Shown here: positions 8,735 to 16,594 of the stretch, one piece after another
Position numbering within the stretch: the first letter of the stretch is position 1
Layout of the letters: each line of letters begins with the position of its first letter
Source: Oscillospiraceae bacterium
GTDB taxonomy: Bacteria > Bacillota > Clostridia > Oscillospirales > JAAYXM01
Assembly: GCA_017559985.1 (NCBI GenBank)
Contig: JAFYPW010000055.1
Location: 1-42,528, forward strand
Length of the DNA: 42,528 bases
Direction: 5' to 3'
Position numbers and translations under genes: made by a program
The notes under the pieces: generated by a model
Database searches by the model: none
The model's input: only the letters and a program-made list of their open reading frames with translations
Told to the model about the DNA's origin: nothing

Positions 8735-11398
8735 TTATTCAAAGTCAGCGTAGAGAATGCCGTCTTCAAATATTGCGTATGCGCGTGCTGTAACTTCGTT
8801 GTCGTCAAGAATCATTGTGAATGTCTTGGCGCCGGTTGTCATAACAGCCTTAGCACCGGAGGAGAATGAGAAGCCGCGTTCAAGAGCGTCTCCGCATCCG
8901 ACAAACTCTGCTGTGATGATGTCGCCGTTCTTAACTGCAACAATCTTTGTGATGTCGCGCTTGATAGGTGCATAGTCAGCATATACAGCTGTGAGAGTTC
9001 TGTCTGCAACTGCCGCAAACTTATATTTTCTGTCAAAACTTATGATGCCTGCTTCTGCATCTTCCCAGTATGCGAATACCTTAAATCCTGTTTTGTTTTC
9101 ACGATTCGGAGCTTCGAGAGTTACGTCTGTGCCGTATGCGACCTCTCCTGCACCTGTGATTCCTTCTGTGCCGTTTGCAGTGATTGTAACTGTCTTATCA
9201 GATGTTTCGTCATACTCTGCAACGTAAACCATAATTGCAGTTTCTGCAACCGTGCCTGCTACGAATGCTTCGCCTTCTGCATCAACCCATGCCTTAGCTT
9301 CGCCGAAAGTTGTATCCGGGAGAGCCGGAGCTACGATCTCTGCGCCGACAGCATATTCTTTTCTTGAAACGAGCTGACGGTTTGCATTGTAGAACTCAAC
9401 GATTGTCTTTTCAGGTGTACCTGTCTTTGTGTAAACTGCGTAAACATAGTTTGCGCCGCGTGCTGCTGTGAATGTGTATGTGTCTTCTTCAGAAACTGCA
9501 ACGCGCTTTGCACCAAAGCCCTTTGCCCAATAACGGAATCTGTAGCCGCCAATTTCCGGAGCCTCAACTGTTACCTTGTCGCCTGCTGTCTTTGCCTGAG
9601 CATCGATAACTGTGCCGAGTGTAGCTTCGTCGAAGTCTGTTGCGAGAACGTTAACTGTTGCGCTTGTGCCCTCTGCGTTTGTGCTCGGTGTCGGGTTTTC
9701 GGGGTTAACGTTCTTGATTGTTTCCTTTGCAGCTGTGAGGGGCTCGGAAGCAATTTCTTCTGCTGACTTTTCGACAATCTGTGTGAGCTTTAAGTAAGCG
9801 AGTCCTGACTCGAGGTTAGAAACTGTTCCCGGATTATCTGTGTGGCTGTCGTCGAATTCGACAACGAATGTATAGTTACCTGCCTTCGGGAAGTTGTATG
9901 ACTGGCTGATAACCTTTGTTGTGCCTTCTGACGGGTCGAATGAACCGATTAAATACTTTGTTGCGTCAACAGCTGTTGTATCGTTAATAGTACCACCGAA
10001 CATTACAACGCCTCTGAAACGGTCAGATGATGTGTCCGGATAGGAAGTGTTAATGCTGGTTGAGAGTCCAATCTCACCCTTGGACGGGTCGCCGTTGATT
10101 TGAAGGTTTCCGTCATTGTCTTCGTTAGACTTAAAAATGTAGTAGTTGTGCTTGAGCTGTCTTGCACCGGCAAGCTTTGTTTCTACGATGTAGTTGCCTG
10201 CTTCGGGAACATAAAGCTCAAATGTTGTATACGGCTTCTTTGCACTGTTGACTGTGCCGTCAACTATGAAGTATGCATGATCTTTTGCTATGTAAGAAGT
10301 TCTCATTTTCCAGAAGAACTGGTTCGGAACCCACTTTGCAGATCTGCTTTCGATGATGTAATCGTAATTAGGAACTATGAAAGTACCACCAGTTGACTTG
10401 TTGAAGAACTGAGCGTTGACAGCGTTCGGCTTATAAGCAGCATTTGCTGTACCGAAGTATGCATACTTTGTGTAGATACCCCACATATTTTCTGCCGGGT
10501 TGTTTTTACCAACACCTGCTGTGCTGTTATCAACTGTTTCGGACCACGGGATGAACTTTTCAGCTTCCGGGTCTGTCCATGTGTTGCCGCCGAGGTCAAC
10601 TTCGCCTGTTTCTTCGTTAACATTACCGATGTTGAGAGAAGATGTGCCGAAATTGTACTGGTAAACATTAGGCTTCATTTCGGATGCTAACGGAGTGAGA
10701 GTGAAGCTCTTGATCCATGTCTGGGACTGACCGTCAGCTACAGCACCTGCACCGCCACCATTCGGAGCGATAACGAGATAGTAGTTGCCTTTTTCAAGCT
10801 TTACTGCTGAATTTGTGGATTTATAAGCTGCCTGAAGGTCATGTGTACCGAAACGGCCTTCTGACATGTAATCCTGGAGAATTGCGCGGACGCCCATAGC
10901 CTTCGTCGTTGCTGTTTCCTTGATGAGACCGAGCTCGAAGTTGTACTGGTTTTCGCCCTTGTAGCCGAATTCAAGAGTCGGCACATATGTACCTGCTGTC
11001 GGAACCTCGAGAAGGATCATAACAAGCGGGTAATTTGCTGCGTTACCTTCTAGCAAATCAGCTTTGTATGTCCAAAATTCATTGCTGCCGCTGCTGGTGT
11101 CGTACGGTATAACCGTGTAAATTGTCTTTGTTGACTTGTGAACCTGATATGAACCAAGGTTCGGGAATGCTTTGGTATTGTTCATACCGTCAAAGCCCCA
11201 ACGAGCGCCACTGACAGTGCCTTCGATAGTAAAGTCAAGCGCGCTGTAAGACGTTCCTGCGTCCAAGCCATGAGAAGCCTGGTTAAAGGTGTAGACTAAC
11301 TTGGTGGGATTTGCTGCTACTTCTGCGGAAGCGAAGCTTGCCGGCAGGAGAGAAACAACCAAGAGAGTCGCGAGGATAAGTGAAAGTAATTTTTTCAT
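8735..11398 (-). CDS. Secreted multidomain protein with InlB-type B-repeats and a module shared with the neighbouring lyase
   Basis: 887 residues. The start at 11398 is chosen over upstream in-frame codons because AAGGAGGAGAA precedes it and a signal peptide follows (MKKLLSLILATLLVVSLLPA, cleavage near 25). Residues ~30-235 form one beta-rich module. Residues ~240-600 form a second, with the string NTWTDPEAEKFIPW, also seen in both tandem copies of the adjacent giant lyase (NTWTDKTADKFIPF). The DGDG loop of the lyase copies is replaced here by NVNEETGEVD. The C-terminal third carries divergent InlB B-repeat-like units (GYRFRYW...YAVY; FKVFAYW...LTAVY). No catalytic motif and no LPXTG or SLH anchor is seen. 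A glycan-binding partner of the lyase is plausible but inferred. It has its own promoter and terminator. Confidence 0.85.
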   Translation of the reverse strand: MKKLLSLILATLLVVSLLPASFASAEVAANPTKLVYTFNQASHGLDAGTSYSALDFTIEGTVSGARWGFDGMNNTKAFPNLGSYQVHKSTKTIYTVIPYDTSSGSNEFWTYKADLLEGNAANYPLVMILLEVPTAGTYVPTLEFGYKGENQYNFELGLIKETATTKAMGVRAILQDYMSEGRFGTHDLQAAYKSTNSAVKLEKGNYYLVIAPNGGGAGAVADGQSQTWIKSFTLTPLASEMKPNVYQYNFGTSSLNIGNVNEETGEVDLGGNTWTDPEAEKFIPWSETVDNSTAGVGKNNPAENMWGIYTKYAYFGTANAAYKPNAVNAQFFNKSTGGTFIVPNYDYIIESRSAKWVPNQFFWKMRTSYIAKDHAYFIVDGTVNSAKKPYTTFELYVPEAGNYIVETKLAGARQLKHNYYIFKSNEDNDGNLQINGDPSKGEIGLSTSINTSYPDTSSDRFRGVVMFGGTINDTTAVDATKYLIGSFDPSEGTTKVISQSYNFPKAGNYTFVVEFDDSHTDNPGTVSNLESGLAYLKLTQIVEKSAEEIASEPLTAAKETIKNVNPENPTPSTNAEGTSATVNVLATDFDEATLGTVIDAQAKTAGDKVTVEAPEIGGYRFRYWAKGFGAKRVAVSEEDTYTFTAARGANYVYAVYTKTGTPEKTIVEFYNANRQLVSRKEYAVGAEIVAPALPDTTFGEAKAWVDAEGEAFVAGTVAETAIMVYVAEYDETSDKTVTITANGTEGITGAGEVAYGTDVTLEAPNRENKTGFKVFAYWEDAEAGIISFDRKYKFAAVADRTLTAVYADYAPIKRDITKIVAVKNGDIITAEFVGCGDALERGFSFSSGAKAVMTTGAKTFTMILDDNEVTARAYAIFEDGILYADFE

Positions 11399-11447
11399 TT
11401 TTGGATTCTCCTCCTTAATTTTTGCATTGTAATAAAAACTTAACATT

Positions 11448-11476
11448 ATTATAAAACCTTTGTAAACGGAAGTCAT
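11448..11476 (-). promoter_or_regulatory. Candidate promoter of the 887-residue secreted protein gene
   Basis: Minus strand: -35-like ATGACT (11471-11476, 4/6 match), 17-bp spacer, perfect -10 TATAAT (11448-11453), ~50 nt before the ATG. The weak -35 would suit activation by a regulator such as the AraC protein encoded immediately upstream; that link is inference. Confidence 0.6.
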
Positions 11477-11511
11477 TGTAAAATCTGCCCATTTTTAACT
11501 TTTTATCTGAA

Positions 11512-12477
11512 TCAAGGTTCCATAATTGAAGAATTGATTCTCAAAAAGCCGAATTCATCAGGCGGAATTTCACCCTTTTCAAGCTCACCTATCGTTTTTT
11601 CAACGATGGGCATATTTTTTATGCGGTATTCCGCAGGGGTTGCACCGTTGAGGCCTGAAAAGGCGTGAACGAAGTGGCTCTCGTCGTAAAACCCTGTCTC
11701 GCTTGCTATCGTGCTCACCTTTTTATCGGTTTCGAGAAGCAGGCGGCGGGCGGCGCGCACTCTTATATTTATAAGAAGCTTTGAGAAAGTCGTGTTTGTT
11801 GTCTTTTTAAATTCACGGACGAACGTCGTCTGTGACATTGCCACCATCGAGCAGAGGGACTTTATCGTCATCTTCTGCGGATAGTTGTGCGACATATATC
11901 TTACAGACTTTGTCACCGCGAGCGCGTGCTCCTTTGCAGAGGCATAGCCTTTCGGCTTCAGCTTCTCCCCTTTGACGGTGAGAAGAAGCTCTGCTGTATG
12001 CGCCGCGATGTTGTCAAAGCGGGAAAGCGCGCGTTGTTTTGAGCTTTCGTTGCATATCTCGTTTACGAGGCGGGAAACTTTCTCCCTCATCACGCCTTCC
12101 GGCGCGACATATTCGGGAATGTGGAAGCCGTCTATATTGGCAAACCTTCCGTCATACGAGAAGAAGTTAAACCCGCGGTTGGTTAAAAACTTATCAGTAA
12201 ACGAGATGCAGATGACCTCCGGCTCGTCGGACGAGCCTTCGCTGTTCACGAGATGAGGGATGTAAGGGGCGACGAACACGAGCGAGCCGGGGTTCTGAAC
12301 ATAAGTCTTCTCCCCTACGCTATGGATGAGCGTGCCGCAGGTAACATACCACAGCTGCGCGTGGTCATGCCAGTGGCTGCCGCCGCCTGCCGTTCTGCCG
12401 ACGGTTTTGACAACGCAGGGAACCTTATGCAGCGGCGAGCCTTGCATTATCGTATGCGCTTCCGGGTTTGGCACCAC
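11512..12477 (-). CDS. AraC-family transcriptional regulator (cupin sensor + double HTH)
   Basis: 321 residues with a GTG start at 12477; AGGGGGT lies 8 nt upstream. The N-terminal half is an AraC cupin with a HWHDHAQLWYV sensor motif (residues ~36-46). The C-terminal ~100 residues form two helix-turn-helices (TIKSLCSMVAMSQTTFVREF and VSTIASETGFYDESHFVHAF), ending in the AraC signature with TPAEYR. It is the last gene of the M81-M24-ASRT operon (42 nt after the ASRT stop) and lies just before the secreted-protein gene, so it is a good candidate to control both. Effector unknown; a sugar or degradation product is typical of the family. Confidence 0.93.
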   Translation of the reverse strand: MVPNPEAHTIMQGSPLHKVPCVVKTVGRTAGGGSHWHDHAQLWYVTCGTLIHSVGEKTYVQNPGSLVFVAPYIPHLVNSEGSSDEPEVICISFTDKFLTNRGFNFFSYDGRFANIDGFHIPEYVAPEGVMREKVSRLVNEICNESSKQRALSRFDNIAAHTAELLLTVKGEKLKPKGYASAKEHALAVTKSVRYMSHNYPQKMTIKSLCSMVAMSQTTFVREFKKTTNTTFSKLLINIRVRAARRLLLETDKKVSTIASETGFYDESHFVHAFSGLNGATPAEYRIKNMPIVEKTIGELEKGEIPPDEFGFLRINSSIMEP

Positions 12478-12519
12478 TTCCTACACCCCCTCATCAGAAT
12501 TGCTTTAAGTTATGCTTTC

Positions 12520-12891
12520 TTACTTTGCGCAGTAGCCTGTTGAGTAGTAGCCGAGGTTGTAGCGGCGGTCAAGGCGACCGAAGCTTGCGCAGACCGGAAT
12601 GTCGCTCTCGAGTTCGAGGGAGTACTGACCCATCGGGATCTGATACTTCTCTTCGCAGAACGGAAGGTCAACTCTCATGCAGTTTACGCGCTGTGCCGGA
12701 ACTGTGAGGTGGAGGCCCTTTACCGGTGCCTTGTCTTCGAAGTAGATGTTTACGAGGATGTGTGCGTCAACATCGTTCTTGTTTGTGATGATGAGAGCTT
12801 CGTGGCCCGGGAGAGAGGGATCGTCGCCTACGCCGGGGCAGTCGCCGTCAATAAACATAAAGTTTGTGTAGCCAATCATTTTTTCTGACAT
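12520..12891 (-). CDS. ASRT-family (sensory rhodopsin transducer-like) small-molecule-binding protein
   Basis: 123 residues. The layout matches the Anabaena sensory rhodopsin transducer family: HEALIITNKNDVDAHILVNI, FEDKAPV, VPAQRVNCMRVDL, then LESDIPVCASFGRLDRR. The family is a small, tetrameric beta-sandwich. No rhodopsin gene is present in the window, so a light-signalling role is unlikely. Relatives outside rhodopsin systems have been proposed to bind small sugar-like ligands. AGGAGG precedes the ATG. It lies between the M24-like enzyme (31-nt gap) and the AraC regulator, suggesting a ligand-binding or accessory role for the compound handled by this operon. Identification is from remembered family pattern, not a search. 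Confidence 0.82.
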   Translation of the reverse strand: MSEKMIGYTNFMFIDGDCPGVGDDPSLPGHEALIITNKNDVDAHILVNIYFEDKAPVKGLHLTVPAQRVNCMRVDLPFCEEKYQIPMGQYSLELESDIPVCASFGRLDRRYNLGYYSTGYCAK

Positions 12892-12922
12892 TTTATTTTC
12901 CTCCTAATTTAATATGTAAGGT

Positions 12923-14095
12923 TTAGAGATCCTTGGAGAGGTAGTCGTTCATCTTCGGGGACATCGGACGGCAGCCGTTCTCTGTGATTATGAAGCCTGT
13001 CTCGATACGTCCGCCGTAAAGGTCCGGATGACCGAAGAAGCTGACGTCAACCATAACTGCCATTCCCGGAACGAGGACGAAGTCACCATTCGGGCCGAAG
13101 AACGGAGCTTCTGCTTCCATAAGACCGATAGAGTGAGCAAACGGGCAAACGATGTAGTCTGCAAGACCGTGCTTCTCGTAGTAGAGGCGGCCGGGAACGT
13201 CGATTTCGCGACCTGTCATACCGGGCTTGAGCATTTCGCGTGTAAGGCGGAAGGTCTCACGCATATGATTGAGGAGGTCCTTCTGCTTCTGTGTGTAAAC
13301 GCCGTTTACCGGGAGTGTGTCGCCGAATGTTCCTGCGTAGCCGTTGATTCTCGGTGCGATACCGATCATAACGAGCTCGCCGTCTTCCATAACCTTATCT
13401 GTTGCTGTCGGAACAACCGCCTTTGCGCGCTCGCCGGAGCCGACGATTGCGGAGTATGCAAAGCTTGTTGCACCGTTGCGGCGGCAGATTGCTTCACCTG
13501 CTGCTGCAACTTCGAATTCACGTGCGCCCGGCTTGATTGCTTCGAGCATCTTGTCATATGCCATGTCGCAAAGCTCTGTTGCCTTGATGATCTGCTGGCC
13601 TTCCCACTCGGACTTATATGCGCGGAGGTCTTCGTATTCGTCTGTGATGTCTACCATCTCAACGCCCTCGAAGCCTGCTGCAAAGTCGCAGTATACCTGA
13701 TGCGGGATTGTTGCTGTGCCGACGAAGCCGATGCGCTTGAGGACTGTACCCTCGCTTGCAAGCTCTTCGTTGAGCTGCTTGAAGTTGATGATTGTTGCGT
13801 TCGGGTATTCTTCCTCAGGTACCATAAATACCGGGAAGCAACGAACCTTTGTGATAGCAGAGCTCATCTTTGCAAACGGCTCTGACTCCGGTCCGCCGAG
13901 GAGGATCGGCTCGCCCTCTACCGGAACGAGAACGGAACCCTTCTCGAACTGGCCGCACCATCCTGTGAGGTACCAGCCGTTTGCGATGTTGAGCTCATCA
14001 AAGTAGATAAGCGCTGCATCGAGGCCTTTTGCTCTGAGGATTTCGCGGACAGCCTTAATTCTTTTTTCGGTTTCTGCTGTGTTGTAGTATGCCAT
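12923..14095 (-). CDS. M24/creatinase-fold hydrolase with a degenerate metal site
   Basis: 390 residues, with a creatinase N-terminal domain (~1-160) and a pita-bread C-terminal domain (~165-390), the normal length for Xaa-Pro dipeptidase/creatinase relatives. Compared with metal-dependent members: the first Asp of the LIDxG motif is replaced (LVMIGIA, G245); the second Asp in the GYxxDxTR region is missing (GYAGTFGDT); the His before the metal site is Val (AVVPTA); H321 is kept in AHSIGL; the first Glu is Asp (D350, VMVDVSF); the last Glu is kept (E365, GGRIETG). It is therefore unlikely to be a standard aminopeptidase. Creatinase and ectoine hydrolase are non-peptidase members of this fold, but the specific reaction is not predictable. 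AGGAG precedes the ATG. It follows M81 (30-nt gap) and precedes ASRT. Confidence 0.88.
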   Translation of the reverse strand: MAYYNTAETEKRIKAVREILRAKGLDAALIYFDELNIANGWYLTGWCGQFEKGSVLVPVEGEPILLGGPESEPFAKMSSAITKVRCFPVFMVPEEEYPNATIINFKQLNEELASEGTVLKRIGFVGTATIPHQVYCDFAAGFEGVEMVDITDEYEDLRAYKSEWEGQQIIKATELCDMAYDKMLEAIKPGAREFEVAAAGEAICRRNGATSFAYSAIVGSGERAKAVVPTATDKVMEDGELVMIGIAPRINGYAGTFGDTLPVNGVYTQKQKDLLNHMRETFRLTREMLKPGMTGREIDVPGRLYYEKHGLADYIVCPFAHSIGLMEAEAPFFGPNGDFVLVPGMAVMVDVSFFGHPDLYGGRIETGFIITENGCRPMSPKMNDYLSKDL

Positions 14096-14125
14096 TGTTT
14101 TTCTCTCCTTTTTTTAATTTTATTT

Positions 14126-15541
14126 TTAGATAAAATTATCATCTAACGGGAATATCGGGCGGTGGATCTTTTTAAAGTTCATATCCTGCAACCGCTCGCA
14201 TGAGCTGCCGGGCGTGAACGCTAAAATTGCGCGCTCTGCTATCTCGGCAAGCTCCGGGAACAGATATCCGAGCTTGACAACGATTATCTTATACTTTGAG
14301 ATGTCGATATTGACCGACTCGTATATATCGCGTCTGCACATGGACGCTCTGTTCTTGGTTATAACGACTGTCATATTGCCACAGTCGAGAATTGCGCTCG
14401 GGCCTTCGTTTCCGCCCGAGTATGCGAGAATGTCACCCTTATGGATGAGCTTTCCCGTGATGCGGGCTGTCTCGCTCTTGGGGTCAAGCGTTCCGCCGAC
14501 GTCGAGCGTGAGCGTATCGCCTATCTCCGCTTCATAGCAGAGTGCACACGCCTTCGCGTCTGCGATACCTGCAATGAGCACGCCCTCGGCGCCCGACTCG
14601 ATTACGCGGTTTATCATATACGCGTTATCGCCCGAGGCACCTGCCGTCGTGTTATCTCCGGAGTCGGAAATGAACACCTGGTGCTCTTTATCTTCCATAG
14701 CGAGTCTGATTGCCTCGTCCGGCTCTGCCGTTTCAACGAGGAACTTGAACTCGTGACGGACGTCGTAATATGCCTTTGCGATCTTATCCGCAATGCTCTT
14801 TGCAAGAGCTTCGTCGCTTTCGTGGGTGACAACTACACTCGGGCCCATATACGGCTCGTCAATCCACTGATGGCCTGCATAAACCTGGGCGCAAAGGAGA
14901 CCCGGAGTCGTCCTCTCATATTCTTCTGCCATTTCCATAATGCCGCGAAGCGGGTGCTCTGCCGTGAGAACACAGTCCCCGGGGGGAACAACGTATGCTC
15001 GCGCCATCTGAGGTTTGGGGAGAATTTTCTTTTCGATACACTTGATGAGAAGCTCCATCGCGCGGATCTGCGTCTCTGCGTGGTCACAGTGGGGCGCGGT
15101 GCGGAACGATGTCATACAGTTGACAAGCGTGGGTATCTCGTCTGTATTATCGGCGTGGAAGTCCATCGCAAGAGAGATGGGAATGTCGTAGCCGACCTTC
15201 TTTCTTATCTCGCGCATAAGGTATGTATCGCCCGGGCCTATCTCCTCGACATACAGTGTGCCGTGGATGAAGAGCCAGATACCGTCGATGCCCTCTGTGG
15301 GGATTCCGTCGACAATCTCGCCAACAAGGCGGAGATAGTCTTCCTTGACGACTGCGCCGCCCGGAAGAGCGTGTGCATAGATCGTCGGAACGACTTCTAT
15401 TCCCTTTTCGCGGAGAAGGTCCATAACAGCAATCTTCTCATACATTGCCTCGCCGCGGGCATAGTCAAAATGCTCAAAGCGTGTGAGGACGGGAGAAAGG
15501 CAATTTCCCTCGCACTGCAAGGAAGCAATAGCTATTCTCAA
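14126..15541 (-). CDS. M81 family metallohydrolase (MlrC-like)
   Basis: 471 residues with a TTG start at 15541 and AAAGGAG 9 nt upstream. It matches the MlrC/DUF1485 family over its whole length: N-terminal AIASLQCEGN, metal-site motif DFHAD (D127, H129) followed by H151 in APHCDHAET, and the C-terminal domain motif SDSGDNTTAGASGDN (~295-310). The D-x-H then His 22 residues later spacing agrees with the zinc site described for MlrC of microcystin degraders. Microcystin itself is not implied; M81 members act on varied, mostly unknown amide or peptide substrates. First gene of the four-gene operon with M24-like, ASRT and AraC. Confidence 0.9.
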   Translation of the reverse strand: MRIAIASLQCEGNCLSPVLTRFEHFDYARGEAMYEKIAVMDLLREKGIEVVPTIYAHALPGGAVVKEDYLRLVGEIVDGIPTEGIDGIWLFIHGTLYVEEIGPGDTYLMREIRKKVGYDIPISLAMDFHADNTDEIPTLVNCMTSFRTAPHCDHAETQIRAMELLIKCIEKKILPKPQMARAYVVPPGDCVLTAEHPLRGIMEMAEEYERTTPGLLCAQVYAGHQWIDEPYMGPSVVVTHESDEALAKSIADKIAKAYYDVRHEFKFLVETAEPDEAIRLAMEDKEHQVFISDSGDNTTAGASGDNAYMINRVIESGAEGVLIAGIADAKACALCYEAEIGDTLTLDVGGTLDPKSETARITGKLIHKGDILAYSGGNEGPSAILDCGNMTVVITKNRASMCRRDIYESVNIDISKYKIIVVKLGYLFPELAEIAERAILAFTPGSSCERLQDMNFKKIHRPIFPLDDNFI

Positions 15542-15583
15542 CCAAACTCACTCCTTTCTTATTATATATCTATATTTATATAT

Positions 15584-15612
15584 ATTATAGACTTCATATG
15601 GCTTATTCGGAA
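15584..15612 (-). promoter_or_regulatory. Candidate promoter of the M81-M24-ASRT-AraC operon
   Basis: Minus strand: perfect -10 TATAAT (15584-15589), 17-bp spacer, poor -35 TTCCGA (15607-15612). The surrounding 15542-15660 is very AT-rich. The weak -35 is compatible with activator dependence. Confidence 0.5.
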
Positions 15613-15683
15613 TACATTTTCGTGTTATAAACATATCTTTTCGTAAACTAAATTTATGTACTTCCGTTCTGCTTTACACCAAA

Positions 15684-16577
15684 TCAATCTGCCTTTACCG
15701 AGTTTTTATATTCACTCGGCGACATACCCGTCCATTTCTTGAACACGCGTGAAAAATAAAACGGGTTGGAAAAGCAGAGCATATCGGAAATCTGCGTGAA
15801 GTTATATATATGCTCGCGGATGAGCGCTTTCGCCTCGCGAACCTTGTTTTCCGTGATATAGTCGTGGATCGTGCACCCGCACGCGTTTAAGAAAATCCGC
15901 GAGAGATATGCCTTTGAGTAGTTCATTTCCTTACAGAACTGCTCAACGCTTATGCGCTGATATATATACATATCAAGCTTATTGCGCATACGCGTGACAA
16001 GGTCATCAACTTCACTCTCATTACCGTCAGAAGCTGCATCATTGAGGCCGTATTGCTGCCTGATAAGCGATATGAGAAGCTGTTCCAGATAGGTTCTTAT
16101 CATCTGCTGCCCGCCGATGAACTCGTTTTTCGAGACCCTGAGCGTTCTTTCGTCGGGGTTGTTCTCGGGAAGAACGAAAACGTGGCGCGCCTCGTTTATT
16201 ATGTCCGATATATACCTGCGGCAGTCCGCCGAGAGCTTGAAGCGCTTTCCGCGGAACATCTGCATATGAGATGAGTTGCACACGAAGCAGAGAACATAGT
16301 AGTGCGGTGCGGCAACACCGTCGGCGCTATGGGCGTGAAACTCGTTGGGTTTATGGAAGATACATTCGCCGCGGGTGAGCGTTTCTTCTCCCCGCCCCGT
16401 CCTGACAAGCAGATTCCCGCGGTCAACATACACAAGCTCCCAGAAGTTATGGCTCTCGCCCTTCGCCTGGAAGGTGTTTTCAAACTCAAAGTAGTTGAGC
16501 GTGACTATCTTATGAACATTTATGATATTCGACAGCTGATGCTTTACATATCCGGAAGTTGCTACACTTCTTTCCAA
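15684..16577 (-). CDS. AraC-family transcriptional regulator
   Basis: 297 residues with a TTG start at 16577 and a GGGGGGG purine run just upstream. The N-terminal cupin has HNFWELVYVDRGNLLVRTG (~43-61) and HKPNEFHAH (~75-83). The C-terminal DNA-binding domain has ISVEQFCKEMNYSKAYLSRI and FTQISDMLCFSNPFYFSRVF, ending SPSEYKNS. It lies 17 nt after the FemAB gene upstream, so it is probably the third gene of that operon. Its stop is 142 nt upstream of the M81 start, so it is also placed to regulate that operon. Effector unknown. Confidence 0.93.
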   Translation of the reverse strand: MERSVATSGYVKHQLSNIINVHKIVTLNYFEFENTFQAKGESHNFWELVYVDRGNLLVRTGRGEETLTRGECIFHKPNEFHAHSADGVAAPHYYVLCFVCNSSHMQMFRGKRFKLSADCRRYISDIINEARHVFVLPENNPDERTLRVSKNEFIGGQQMIRTYLEQLLISLIRQQYGLNDAASDGNESEVDDLVTRMRNKLDMYIYQRISVEQFCKEMNYSKAYLSRIFLNACGCTIHDYITENKVREAKALIREHIYNFTQISDMLCFSNPFYFSRVFKKWTGMSPSEYKNSVKAD

Positions 16578-16594
16578 AGCTTTCGCCCCCCCTT

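Noticed and set aside
12520..12891. Light-sensing role for the ASRT-like protein
   Set aside because: No rhodopsin or retinal-related gene is present, and many ASRT relatives occur without rhodopsins.
13028..13885. 285-codon plus-strand open frame
   Set aside because: Antisense to the M24-like gene; Cys-rich shadow composition.
14126..15541. Calling the M81 protein a microcystin-degrading enzyme
   Set aside because: Family membership alone does not set the substrate; no mlrA/B/D-type genes are nearby.
14441..15646. 401-codon plus-strand open frame
   Set aside because: Antisense to the well-supported M81 gene; rich in Cys/Val/Arg as expected from reversed codons and without a ribosome binding site.
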